Of a DNA stretch of 64,000 bases, positions 16,927 to 23,701 are shown in pieces (position 1 is the first letter of the stretch; each line of letters opens with the position of its first letter). The notes beneath the pieces were generated by a model. The model was not told the origin of the DNA. It saw only the letters and a program-made list of their open reading frames with translations, and made no database searches. Location of the stretch: assembly GCF_003047295.1 (NCBI RefSeq), contig NZ_PZYZ01000005.1, positions 62,001 through 126,000 of the forward strand. The letters are read 5' to 3'. The position numbers were made by a program, and so were the translations under genes. Origin of the DNA: Nocardioides sediminis. Its GTDB lineage: Bacteria > Actinomycetota > Actinomycetes > Propionibacteriales > Nocardioidaceae.

Positions 16927-18411
16927 TCAGCCGTCTCCCGGCGCGACGTGCGGGATCCAGGCGGTGAAGGTGCTGCCGACGCCCGGCGCGCTCTCGACGC
17001 TGACCTCGCCGCCGCACGCCTCGACGATCGAGCGCACGATGTTGAGGCCCAGGCCGGTGCCGGCGGTCACCCGCACCCGCTCGGTGTCGACGCGGTAGAA
17101 CCGCGAGAAGAGCCGCGTCTGGTCCTCCTCCGCGATGCCGATGCCGGTGTCGGCGACCTCGAGCTCCATCCGCTCGTCGACCGTCCGCAGCGAGACGCGC
17201 ACCCGGCCGCCCCGGTCGGTGTACTTGAGCGCGTTGGACAGCAGGTTGTCGGTCACCTGGCGCAGCCGCTGGGGGTCGCACATCGCGACCAGCGACTCGG
17301 GGAGGTCGGCCTCGAGCTCGACGCCCACGGTGGTGGCGTGCGGGCGGGCGGCCTCGCAGGCCTCGCGCACCATCGCGGCGGCGTCGGCGGGGACCCGCGT
17401 CACGTGGAGGGCGGCGTCGGCCTCCTGCGCGACGTACAGCAGGTCGCGGACCAGCATCTCGAGGCGCGCGGCGTTGCGGTCGACGACCGCCAGCTGGGCG
17501 CGGACATCGTCGGGCAGCTCCTCGCGCTGCATGAGGATCTCGAGGTGCCCCAGCACCGAGGTGAGGGGCGTGCGCAGCTCGTGGGACACCGAGGCGACGA
17601 ACTCGTCCTTGACGTAGAGCGCGCGCATGAAGTCCGTGACGTCCTTGTAGGCCAGCGCCGCCCCCGCCATGCTCCCGTCGGCGCGCCGGGCCGACCGGGC
17701 CGAGACCGAGAGCGCGCGCCGGGTTGCCGGGTCGGAGCCGACCCAGATGCGTACGTCGTCGAACTCGTCGCCCATGATCGCCCGCTGCGACGGCAGGTCC
17801 TGGCGCGCCATCGGGGTGACGCCGTCGGCCTCGTAGACCTCGCCGACCTGGCCGGCCATCCCGTGGTGGCCGCCCGGGTAGGCCAGCGACATAAAGTCGC
17901 GGTGCCGCCGGTTCATCTCCTCGTAGCGCCCCGTGCGGTCGATGAGCACCAGCCCGACGTCGACGGCGTCGTAGATCGCGGCCACGGTCCGTGCCTGCTT
18001 CTCGATGGTGGCGTTGGCCTCGGCGATGCGCTCGATCGCCAGCCGCTGCTCGGTGACGTCGAGGACCTGGGAGATGAAGCTCAGCGGCGTCCCGTCGTCG
18101 TCGCGCAGCAGCGCGACCGACAGGTCCCCCCACAGCACCGTGCCGTCCTTGCGGACGTAGCGCTTGGTCAGCCGGTACGACGACCGCTCCCCCGCCAGCG
18201 TCGCCGCGACGAGGTCGACGTCCACCGCGAGGTCGTCGGGGTGCGTGATGTCCTGCCACCGGGCGCCGGTGAGGTCGGCACGGCCGTAGCCGAGCATGTC
18301 GCACGCGGCCTCGTTGACCGCCACCATCTCCCCGTCCGGAGAGGTCACCATCATGCCGATCGGCGAGTGGCGCATCGCCAACCGCAGCAGGGCCTCGCCC
18401 ATGTCCTCCAT
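16927..18411 (-). CDS. PAS-domain sensor histidine kinase
   Basis: The ATG at 18411, behind GGAGGGGGG, gives 494 residues; a longer frame upstream is antisense noise. Two PAS domains (about 8-125 and 145-260; the first holds NEAACDMLGYGRADL) precede HisKA with SHELRTPLTSVLGHLE (His near 275) and an HATPase with DNLLSNALKYTD, DTGIGI and GTGLGLN. No membrane segment is seen, so it is probably cytosolic and senses redox or a small ligand. There is no adjacent response regulator; it is an orphan. It converges tail-to-tail with the BY-kinase gene with four bases between the stops. Confidence 0.9.
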   Translation of the reverse strand: MEDMGEALLRLAMRHSPIGMMVTSPDGEMVAVNEAACDMLGYGRADLTGARWQDITHPDDLAVDVDLVAATLAGERSSYRLTKRYVRKDGTVLWGDLSVALLRDDDGTPLSFISQVLDVTEQRLAIERIAEANATIEKQARTVAAIYDAVDVGLVLIDRTGRYEEMNRRHRDFMSLAYPGGHHGMAGQVGEVYEADGVTPMARQDLPSQRAIMGDEFDDVRIWVGSDPATRRALSVSARSARRADGSMAGAALAYKDVTDFMRALYVKDEFVASVSHELRTPLTSVLGHLEILMQREELPDDVRAQLAVVDRNAARLEMLVRDLLYVAQEADAALHVTRVPADAAAMVREACEAARPHATTVGVELEADLPESLVAMCDPQRLRQVTDNLLSNALKYTDRGGRVRVSLRTVDERMELEVADTGIGIAEEDQTRLFSRFYRVDTERVRVTAGTGLGLNIVRSIVEACGGEVSVESAPGVGSTFTAWIPHVAPGDG

Positions 18412-18473
18412 CAGACCCCCCTCCGACGGGCGAACTCTAGTCCGCCCGCCGGCGTCGCGGGAAAGTTCCGCGC

Positions 18474-19655
18474 TCAGGGCTTGAGGACCACCTTGAGGCA
18501 GTCGTCGGCCTTGTCGCGGAACATCTGGTAGGCGGCCGGGGCCTCCGACAGCGGCAGGCGGTGCGTGGCCAGCATCTCGAGGCCGAGCGGGTCGCCGTCC
18601 TCCATGACCACCGGGACGATGTCGTCGACCCAGCGCTTCACGTGGCACTGGCCCATCCGCAGGCTGATGCCCTTGTCGAACATCTCCATCATCGGGAACG
18701 GGTCGCTCATGCCGCCGTAGACGCCGGAGATCGACACCGTGCCACCGCGGCGGACGGCCGAGATGGCGCTGCGCAGGGCGCCGAGCCGGTCGATGCCGAC
18801 GGTCTTCATCAGCGGCTTGGCGACCACGTCGGGCAGGAACCCGACCGACTTGATCGCGGTCTCGGCGACCGGGGTGCCGTGCGCCTCCATGCCGACCGCG
18901 TCGAGGGTGCCGTCGGCGCCCCGGCCCTGGGTGAGGTCCCGCACGGCGGTGGCGACGTCCTCGGGCTTGACGGCGTCGACGATCTCGGCGCCCCGCTGGC
19001 GGGCCACGTCGGCGCGGTGGGCGTCGGGCTCCACGGCGAGCACGCGGATGCCGCGGTGCTGCGCGATGCGGGCGGCGAGCTGGCCGACGGGTCCCAGCCC
19101 CATGACGAGCAGCGTGTCGCCCTCGCCGACCTCGGCGTACTCCACGCCCTGCCACGCCGTGGGCAGGATGTCGGAGAGGTAGAGGAAGCGCTCGTCGGCG
19201 ACGCCGTCGGGGACCTTGACGGGGCCGAAGTGCGCCTGCGGCACGCGGAGGTACTCCGCCTGCCCGCCGGGCACAGAGCCGTAGAGCTCGGTGTAGCCGA
19301 ACAGCGCCGCGCCCTTGTCCTGCTCGCGCACCTGGGTGGTCTCGCAGGCGGCCATCAGGCCGCGCTCGCACATCCAGCAGTGGCCGCAGGAGATGTTGAA
19401 CGGAACCACCACCCGGTCGCCGGGGGCGATGTGGGTGACCTCGGGGCCGACCTCCTCGACGACGCCCATCGTCTCGTGGCCCAGGACGTCGCCCGGGGAG
19501 AGGAAGGGGCCGAGCGGGTCGTAGAGGTGCAGGTCGGAGCCGCAGATCGCGGTCGAGGTCACCTTGATGACCGCGTCGGTGGGCTCCTCGATCTTGGGGT
19601 CCGGTACGTCGACGACGCGGACGTCCTGCTTGCCCTGCCAGGTGAGCGCCTTCAT
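18474..19655 (-). CDS. Zinc-dependent alcohol dehydrogenase (glutathione-independent formaldehyde dehydrogenase-like)
   Basis: A 393-residue medium-chain dehydrogenase. It has catalytic-zinc ligands in ICGSDLHLYD and GHETMGVV, the structural-zinc cysteine cluster CGHCWMCERG (about 95-104), and the NAD(P) Rossmann motif GLGPVGQLAA. Length and the insert after residue 300 resemble glutathione-independent formaldehyde dehydrogenases. It starts at ATG 19655, two bases after the stop of the small upstream gene, so the two are probably co-transcribed. The substrate is not determined. Confidence 0.87.
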   Translation of the reverse strand: MKALTWQGKQDVRVVDVPDPKIEEPTDAVIKVTSTAICGSDLHLYDPLGPFLSPGDVLGHETMGVVEEVGPEVTHIAPGDRVVVPFNISCGHCWMCERGLMAACETTQVREQDKGAALFGYTELYGSVPGGQAEYLRVPQAHFGPVKVPDGVADERFLYLSDILPTAWQGVEYAEVGEGDTLLVMGLGPVGQLAARIAQHRGIRVLAVEPDAHRADVARQRGAEIVDAVKPEDVATAVRDLTQGRGADGTLDAVGMEAHGTPVAETAIKSVGFLPDVVAKPLMKTVGIDRLGALRSAISAVRRGGTVSISGVYGGMSDPFPMMEMFDKGISLRMGQCHVKRWVDDIVPVVMEDGDPLGLEMLATHRLPLSEAPAAYQMFRDKADDCLKVVLKP

Positions 19656-19657
19656 GC

Positions 19658-19879
19658 TCAGACCCCCTCGGACGCCAGCGCGTCGACGTCGACCTCGTCG
19701 CCGTCGGAGATCTGCTCCGTGACCCGCTGCCGCTGGGCCTCGCTCAGGTCGATCCCGACCTCGTCGAGCGCGGAGTCGAGCTCCTCGCGGATCGTGCCCT
19801 CGGTCGCGGTCTCCTGCCACGACGTCACGCGATCGACGACGTTGCGCAGGGCCTCGGTGCGGGCGTCCTGGTCGGTCAT
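19658..19879 (-). CDS. Small hypothetical protein, acidic and helical
   Basis: A 73-residue protein from ATG 19879 behind AAGGAG. It starts MTDQDARTEALRNVV and is rich in Glu and Asp with predicted helices (EELDSALDEVG, LSEAQRQRVTEQI). No domain, signal or membrane segment is recognised. It directly precedes the alcohol dehydrogenase gene, which suggests a shared transcript but gives no function. Confidence 0.65.
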   Translation of the reverse strand: MTDQDARTEALRNVVDRVTSWQETATEGTIREELDSALDEVGIDLSEAQRQRVTEQISDGDEVDVDALASEGV

Positions 19880-19975
19880 GTGCGGCTCCTTGCCTCGAAG
19901 GTGCGAACCCTCCCCATCGTGCTGACCACGACGGGGAGGGTTCAAGGAGCGCACACCCCTACGGGGCGGTCCGGG

Positions 19976-20272
19976 TCAGATGGCGACCGCGACCTCCGCG
20001 ACGGAGCCGGTCGCGGCGACCACCCGGGTGTCGACCGGGTCGGCCTTGGGGGCCAGCGTCCGCAGCGTCCACTCGCCGTCGCCGGCGAAGAAGCGGAAGT
20101 GCCCGGTGGCGCTGGTCGGCACCTCGGCGGTGAACTCCCCGGTCCGGTCTAGCAGGCGCACGTAGGCGTTGGGGACCGGGTCCTGGCCGCGCAGCACCTG
20201 GCCCTGGATCACCGCCTCCTTGGCGACGTCGACGCCGTCGAGCGACAGGCCGCCCTCGGTCGCGCCGCACAT
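19976..20272 (-). CDS. DUF1416 (SseC-like) protein
   Basis: A 98-residue protein starting MCGATEGG, typical of DUF1416, with a carboxypeptidase-regulatory-like beta fold (VPNAYVRLLDRTGEF, GHFRFFAGDGEW). In Mycobacterium tuberculosis the homologue sseC2 (Rv0814c) lies next to cysA2, a rhodanese, as here. The start ATG shares a base with the stop of the rhodanese gene (ATCA on the plus strand), so they form an operon. It is thought to act in thiosulfate sulfur transfer, but its biochemical role is not established. Confidence 0.87.
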   Translation of the reverse strand: MCGATEGGLSLDGVDVAKEAVIQGQVLRGQDPVPNAYVRLLDRTGEFTAEVPTSATGHFRFFAGDGEWTLRTLAPKADPVDTRVVAATGSVAEVAVAI

Positions 20273-21120
20273 CAGGCGTCACCCCGCTCGTCGCCGAGCG
20301 CGACCGGCACGCCGACCAGCGAGCCGTACTCGGTCCACGAGCCGTCGTAGTTCTTGACGTTGTCCTGGCCGAGCAGCTCCTTGAGCACGAACCACGTGTG
20401 CGAGGAGCGCTCGCCGATGCGGCAGTAGGCGATGGTGTCCTTGTCCCAGTCGACGCCGGCCTCGGTGTAGATCGCCGTGAGCTCGTCGTCGGACTTGAAG
20501 GTGCCGTCGTCGTTGGCCGCCTTGCTCCACGGCACGCTGGCGGCCGTGGGGATGTGGCCGGCGCGCTGGGCCTGCTCCTGCGGGAGGTGGGCCGGGGCGA
20601 GCAGCCGACCGGCGTACTCGTCGGGGCTGCGCACGTCGACCAGGTTCTGCGTGCCGATCGCGGCCACGACCTCGTCGCGGAAGGCACGGATCGAGTGGTC
20701 CTGCTCGGTGGCGGTGTACGACGTCTTCGCGCGGGTGGGCAGCTCGGTCGTCAGCTCGCGGGAGTCGAGCTCCCACTTCTTGCGGCCGCCGTCGAGGAGC
20801 TTGACGTCCTGGTGGCCGTAGAGCTTGAAGTACCAGTAGGCGTAGGCGGCGAACCAGTTGTTGTTGCCGCCGTAGAGCACGACGGTGTCGTCGTTGCTGA
20901 CGCCGCGCTCGGAGAGCAGCGCCTCGAACTGCGCCTTGTCGACGAAGTCGCGGCGGACCTGGTCCTGCAGGTCGGTCGTCCAGTCGAGCTTGATGGCGCC
21001 ACGGATGTGGCCCTTGTCGTAGGACGAGGTGTCCTCGTCGACCTCGATGAGGACGATGCCGTCGGTGTCGAGGTTGTCCTCGACCCACTGGGCGGTGACG
21101 AGCGAAGACTCGCGGCTCAT
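20272..21120 (-). CDS. Thiosulfate sulfurtransferase (two-domain rhodanese)
   Basis: A 282-residue protein with two rhodanese domains: an inactive N-terminal one (GHIRGAIKLDW near residue 40) and a C-terminal one with the persulfide cysteine in AYCRIGERSSHTW near residue 232. Length and order match CysA2/SseA-type enzymes, which move sulfane sulfur from thiosulfate to cyanide or a protein acceptor. It heads the operon with DUF1416. The DUF4395 and thioredoxin genes upstream complete the block found in many actinobacteria. Confidence 0.92.
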   Translation of the reverse strand: MSRESSLVTAQWVEDNLDTDGIVLIEVDEDTSSYDKGHIRGAIKLDWTTDLQDQVRRDFVDKAQFEALLSERGVSNDDTVVLYGGNNNWFAAYAYWYFKLYGHQDVKLLDGGRKKWELDSRELTTELPTRAKTSYTATEQDHSIRAFRDEVVAAIGTQNLVDVRSPDEYAGRLLAPAHLPQEQAQRAGHIPTAASVPWSKAANDDGTFKSDDELTAIYTEAGVDWDKDTIAYCRIGERSSHTWFVLKELLGQDNVKNYDGSWTEYGSLVGVPVALGDERGDA

Positions 21121-21193
21121 GTGATTGCTCCTAGCTTGTTGAGTGAGATCTGGTGTGTGTCGATGTCAGGGATGGTGCTGGTCGGGCACCGGG

Positions 21194-21715
21194 TCAGCGC
21201 GGTGTCGAGACCGAGGGCCCGCCGATCAGTCGGCGGGCGAGCAGGTAGAGCTCGCAGCCGAGGCAGAAGGCGAAGACCGCGTTGAGCAGGGCGGCGACGA
21301 GCGCGAGCCCGACGGCCACCTGGCCGAGCACCGTGGCGCCGGCCAGCAGGGCGAGGAGCCCGACCAGGGCGAAGGCCAGCCCGACCGCCTGGGCGAAGCG
21401 GGGCGGCGCCGGGTCCTCGAGCTCCGCGGGCGGTCCCAGGCGGGGCCGCACGAGGGTGCGGAAGAGCCAGGAGTACGGCGTCCGCTGCACGCCGGCGACC
21501 GCGCCGACGGCGAAGATCGCGGTCTGCACGGCCAGCAGGCCGATCCCGACCGGGTGCGGCGCGACCAGCAGGACGAGGGCCAGCACGACGGCGGTCAGGC
21601 CGGCCGCGACCTGGGGACCGCGCGGGTCGATGCCGCCGGACCGGTCCTCGTGCGCGGTCTTGGGGGTGTGGGGTGGTGCCGAGGGCGCCGTGGCGCGCTC
21701 GTGGGTCGTGGACAT
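21194..21715 (-). CDS. DUF4395 membrane protein
   Basis: The ATG at 21715 gives 173 residues. After a polar N-terminus, GIDPRGPQVAAGL begins the DUF4395 domain, with four membrane helices (VVLALVLLVAP, GLLAVQTAIFAVGAVAG, VGLAFALVGLLALLAGA, LALVAALLNAVFAFCLGCELYLL). The CLGCE motif in the last helix is conserved in this family and looks like a redox dithiol. DUF4395 genes usually sit beside thioredoxin-like and rhodanese genes, as here, which suggests a membrane electron or sulfur relay. Confidence 0.85.
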   Translation of the reverse strand: MSTTHERATAPSAPPHTPKTAHEDRSGGIDPRGPQVAAGLTAVVLALVLLVAPHPVGIGLLAVQTAIFAVGAVAGVQRTPYSWLFRTLVRPRLGPPAELEDPAPPRFAQAVGLAFALVGLLALLAGATVLGQVAVGLALVAALLNAVFAFCLGCELYLLARRLIGGPSVSTPR

Positions 21716-22181
21716 GTCTCTCCTGCGGGGAAGGCCGGACGGGCGTCGACGTCTCGGGTCCGGATCCGCCGCGGCGCGGTCCACCGACGAGGTGGACCTA
21801 GGGCAGGGTGATCGACGGACCCGTCACGGCATTCGACACAGCGCCGAGCGCACGCGGCAGTGGTCCACTGCGCGTCGCTTGGTCAACCAGGTCGAGGACA
21901 TGTCGAGAACCCTACGAACCGATCCACGGCCACCGTTCCCGCGTCTCGGATCGTGGATGGTCGTTCCACATCGTGGACGTCGGTCGTCTGCGCGGGTGCG
22001 CAGCTCTGGCGTCACGTCCGGCGCTCCGCTCGCCCACGTGCGCAGGTATCCGCCCGGTCGATGCGCCGCCGTTGCGCACGTGCGCGACATCGGGCCCGAG
22101 CGGGGCGCCATTCCTGCGCACGTGCGCGGCCTCGGACCCGATCGGCTCCGCATACCTGCGCACCTGCGTCACCCGCGACTC
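21716..22181. other. 466-base intergenic region
   Basis: No convincing gene is seen between the DUF4395 start and the thioredoxin stop. The left part (21716-21990) contains GTGGA-N7-TCCAC (21953-21969) and otherwise nothing recognisable. The right part (21993-22169) is an array of 42-base palindromic repeats, listed separately. Short frames on both strands cross the array, but they have no ribosome site and no recognisable homology. Confidence 0.6.
21993..22169. repeat. Tandem array of 42-bp units with a GCGCACGTGCGC palindrome
   Basis: The core CACGTGCG recurs at 22035, 22077 and 22119, with weaker copies at 21993 (CGGGTGCG) and 22161 (CACCTGCG), always exactly 42 bases apart. The two best units (22077-22118 and 22119-22160) agree at 34 of 42 positions. 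Each unit boundary forms GCGCACGTGCGC, a perfect palindrome. 42 bases is four turns of B-DNA, so all sites face the same side; it is also 14 codons, and one minus-strand frame reads AHVRRNGAPLGPDV-like repeats. Confidence 0.75.
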
Positions 22182-22691
22182 TCATACCGGGTCGACGGCG
22201 GCGAGAGCGGACAGGACCTGCTCCTTGCGGGGGGCGCCGGCAGCACGCGTCACCTCGGCGCCGTCGGGGCCCAGGACGAGCGTGGTCGGCGTCCGCAGCA
22301 CGCCGAGGCGTCGTACGGCCTCGAGGTGGTGCTCGGCGTCGACCTCGACGTGGACGACCCCGGGGACGATCTCGGCGACGTCGGCGAGGACCCGCCGGGT
22401 CGCGCGGCACGGAGCACAGAAGGCGCTCGAGAACTGCAGCAGCGTGGCCCGCTCCCCCAGCGTCGCGCCGACCTCCGCCACGACCTCGGCGCCGGGCGGG
22501 GCCGCGACGGGCTCGTCCGCCGGCTCCACCGCGTCGGGACCAGCGTCCGGACCACCCTCGGGCGCGGGAGCAGGCGCCGCCCCGCGGACCACGTGCGTGC
22601 CCCGGAAGCGGCCGTCGGTCGCGGCGCGCCACAGCCCGACGGCCAGCGCCAGCACGAGCGCAGCGACGAGGATCCAGGCACCGGAGCTCAT
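22182..22691 (-). CDS. Membrane-anchored thioredoxin-like protein
   Basis: A 169-residue protein from ATG 22691. Residues 5-22 (AWILVAALVLALAVGLW) form a membrane anchor; an Ala/Pro-rich linker follows to about residue 65, then a thioredoxin fold with FCAPC (redox CxxC, near 92) and the cis-proline in LRTPTTLVLG. It resembles ThiX (Rv0816c) by neighbourhood: rhodanese, DUF1416 and DUF4395. The topology puts the CxxC either inside or outside depending on anchor orientation; the N-terminus lacks a cleavable signal. It may reduce the rhodanese or DUF4395 dithiols. Confidence 0.85.
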   Translation of the reverse strand: MSSGAWILVAALVLALAVGLWRAATDGRFRGTHVVRGAAPAPAPEGGPDAGPDAVEPADEPVAAPPGAEVVAEVGATLGERATLLQFSSAFCAPCRATRRVLADVAEIVPGVVHVEVDAEHHLEAVRRLGVLRTPTTLVLGPDGAEVTRAAGAPRKEQVLSALAAVDPV

Positions 22692-22740
22692 GGCAGGCGC
22701 AACGACAGCAAGTCCCCCGTTGTTCCGCCGATTGCGGGCG

Positions 22741-23031
22741 TCACCCGCGGGCGGCGGCCCGCAGGCGTCCCACCTCGCGCCGCAGCCGGCCGTTCTCGGC
22801 CTCGAGCTGGAGCACAAGCGCGATGCCGGCGAGGTTGAGGCCGAGGTCGAGCAGGTCGCGGATGCGGTTGAGCCGGTCCACGTCGTCGCGGCTGTAGAGC
22901 CGGGTCCCCCCGGCCGTCCGGTCGGGCGCGACGAGGCCCTTGCGCTCGTAGACGCGGAGGTTCTGCACGTTGGTCCCGGCCATCTCGGCGGCGACCGAGA
23001 TGGCGTAGACGCCGACTCGCGGGCCTGCCAT
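22741..23031 (-). CDS. Small MerR-family regulator
   Basis: A 96-residue protein. The N-terminal winged helix ([20 protein letters not shown], then [20 protein letters not shown]) is MerR-like, with a coiled coil ([19 protein letters not shown]) at the C-terminus. No cysteine sensor motif is visible. It resembles HspR-type regulators, and it is divergent from an Hsp20 gene, so it probably represses or activates that promoter. A full HspR inverted repeat is not seen; one half, CTTGAAC, occurs at 23054-23060. Confidence 0.82.
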   Translation of the reverse strand: MAGPRVGVYAISVAAEMAGTNVQNLRVYERKGLVAPDRTAGGTRLYSRDDVDRLNRIRDLLDLGLNLAGIALVLQLEAENGRLRREVGRLRAAARG

Positions 23032-23054
23032 CGCCACTTCCTCTCCCCGGCCAC

Positions 23055-23085
23055 TTGAACCCCGCGCGATCGCGAGATATATAAA
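23055..23085 (+). promoter_or_regulatory. Predicted hsp20 promoter with an internal dyad
   Basis: TTGAAC (23055-23060), 17 bases, then TATATA (23078-23083) is a near-consensus housekeeping promoter in an AT-rich island. The spacer contains CGCGATCGCG (23065-23074), a perfect 10-base palindrome that could be the operator of the divergent MerR protein. Transcription would begin near 23090, giving a leader of about 60 bases. Confidence 0.6.
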
Positions 23086-23149
23086 ACCTGTAACCAACAA
23101 TATAGGTCGCCACCCCGACGACGGCGACCCCGTTCCCCGGGAGGAGATC

Positions 23150-23587
23150 ATGTTGATCCGCACCACCGACCCGTTCCGTGACTTCGACCGCCTCACCCAG
23201 CAGCTCCTGGGCACCACCATGGGCACGACCAACCGGCCGGCGGTGATGCCGATGGACGCCTGGCGCGAGGGCGACGTCTTCCACCTCGAGTTCGACCTGC
23301 CCGGCGTCGCGCCCGAGTCCATCGACCTCGACGTGGAGCGCAACGTGCTGACCGTCCGCGCCGAGCGGGTCGCCCGCAACGGCGACTGGGAGATGCTGGC
23401 CTCCGAGCGGCCGCGCGGCGTCTTCAGCCGCCAGCTCGTGCTGGGGGACAACCTCGACCTGGACAAGATCGAGGCGACCTACGACGGGGGCGTGCTGCGA
23501 CTGCGCGTGCCGGTGGCCGAGAAGGCCAAGCCGCGCAAGATCGAGGTGACGAGCAGCGAGTCCGGACGGCAGGCGATCGAGGCCTGA
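23150..23587 (+). CDS. Hsp20/alpha-crystallin small heat-shock protein
   Basis: A 145-residue protein with an alpha-crystallin domain at about 38-130: [19 protein letters not shown], then VLTVRAER, and the conserved GVLRLRVPV near the end. The short N-terminus contains [14 protein letters not shown]. It is an ATP-independent holdase that binds unfolding proteins. The ATG follows GGGAGGAG. It is divergent from the MerR-family gene, with the predicted regulated promoter between them, and ends before a strong terminator. Confidence 0.93.
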   Translation: MLIRTTDPFRDFDRLTQQLLGTTMGTTNRPAVMPMDAWREGDVFHLEFDLPGVAPESIDLDVERNVLTVRAERVARNGDWEMLASERPRGVFSRQLVLGDNLDLDKIEATYDGGVLRLRVPVAEKAKPRKIEVTSSESGRQAIEA

Positions 23588-23651
23588 TCCCGGCTGAGGA
23601 GGCCGCCCCACCCCTCACGCAGCGCGGTGCCGCGGACCCTCCTGGACGCGA

Positions 23652-23685
23652 CGATGCCCCGGCGGACCGATCCGCCGGGGCATCG
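23652..23685. terminator. Bidirectional terminator between hsp20 and the surface-protein gene
   Basis: CGATGCCCCGGCGGA (23652-23666) pairs perfectly over 15 bases with TCCGCCGGGGCATCG (23671-23685), with a four-base loop CCGA. It lies between two convergent genes and needs no strong T-tract in a high-GC genome to stop transcription. Confidence 0.8.
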
Positions 23686-23701
23686 CTGCGTGTGGGTCAG
23701 G

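Noticed and set aside
21993-22169. Array considered as a CRISPR
   Set aside because: Units are tandem and imperfect with no alternation of constant repeats and unique spacers, and no cas gene is in the window.
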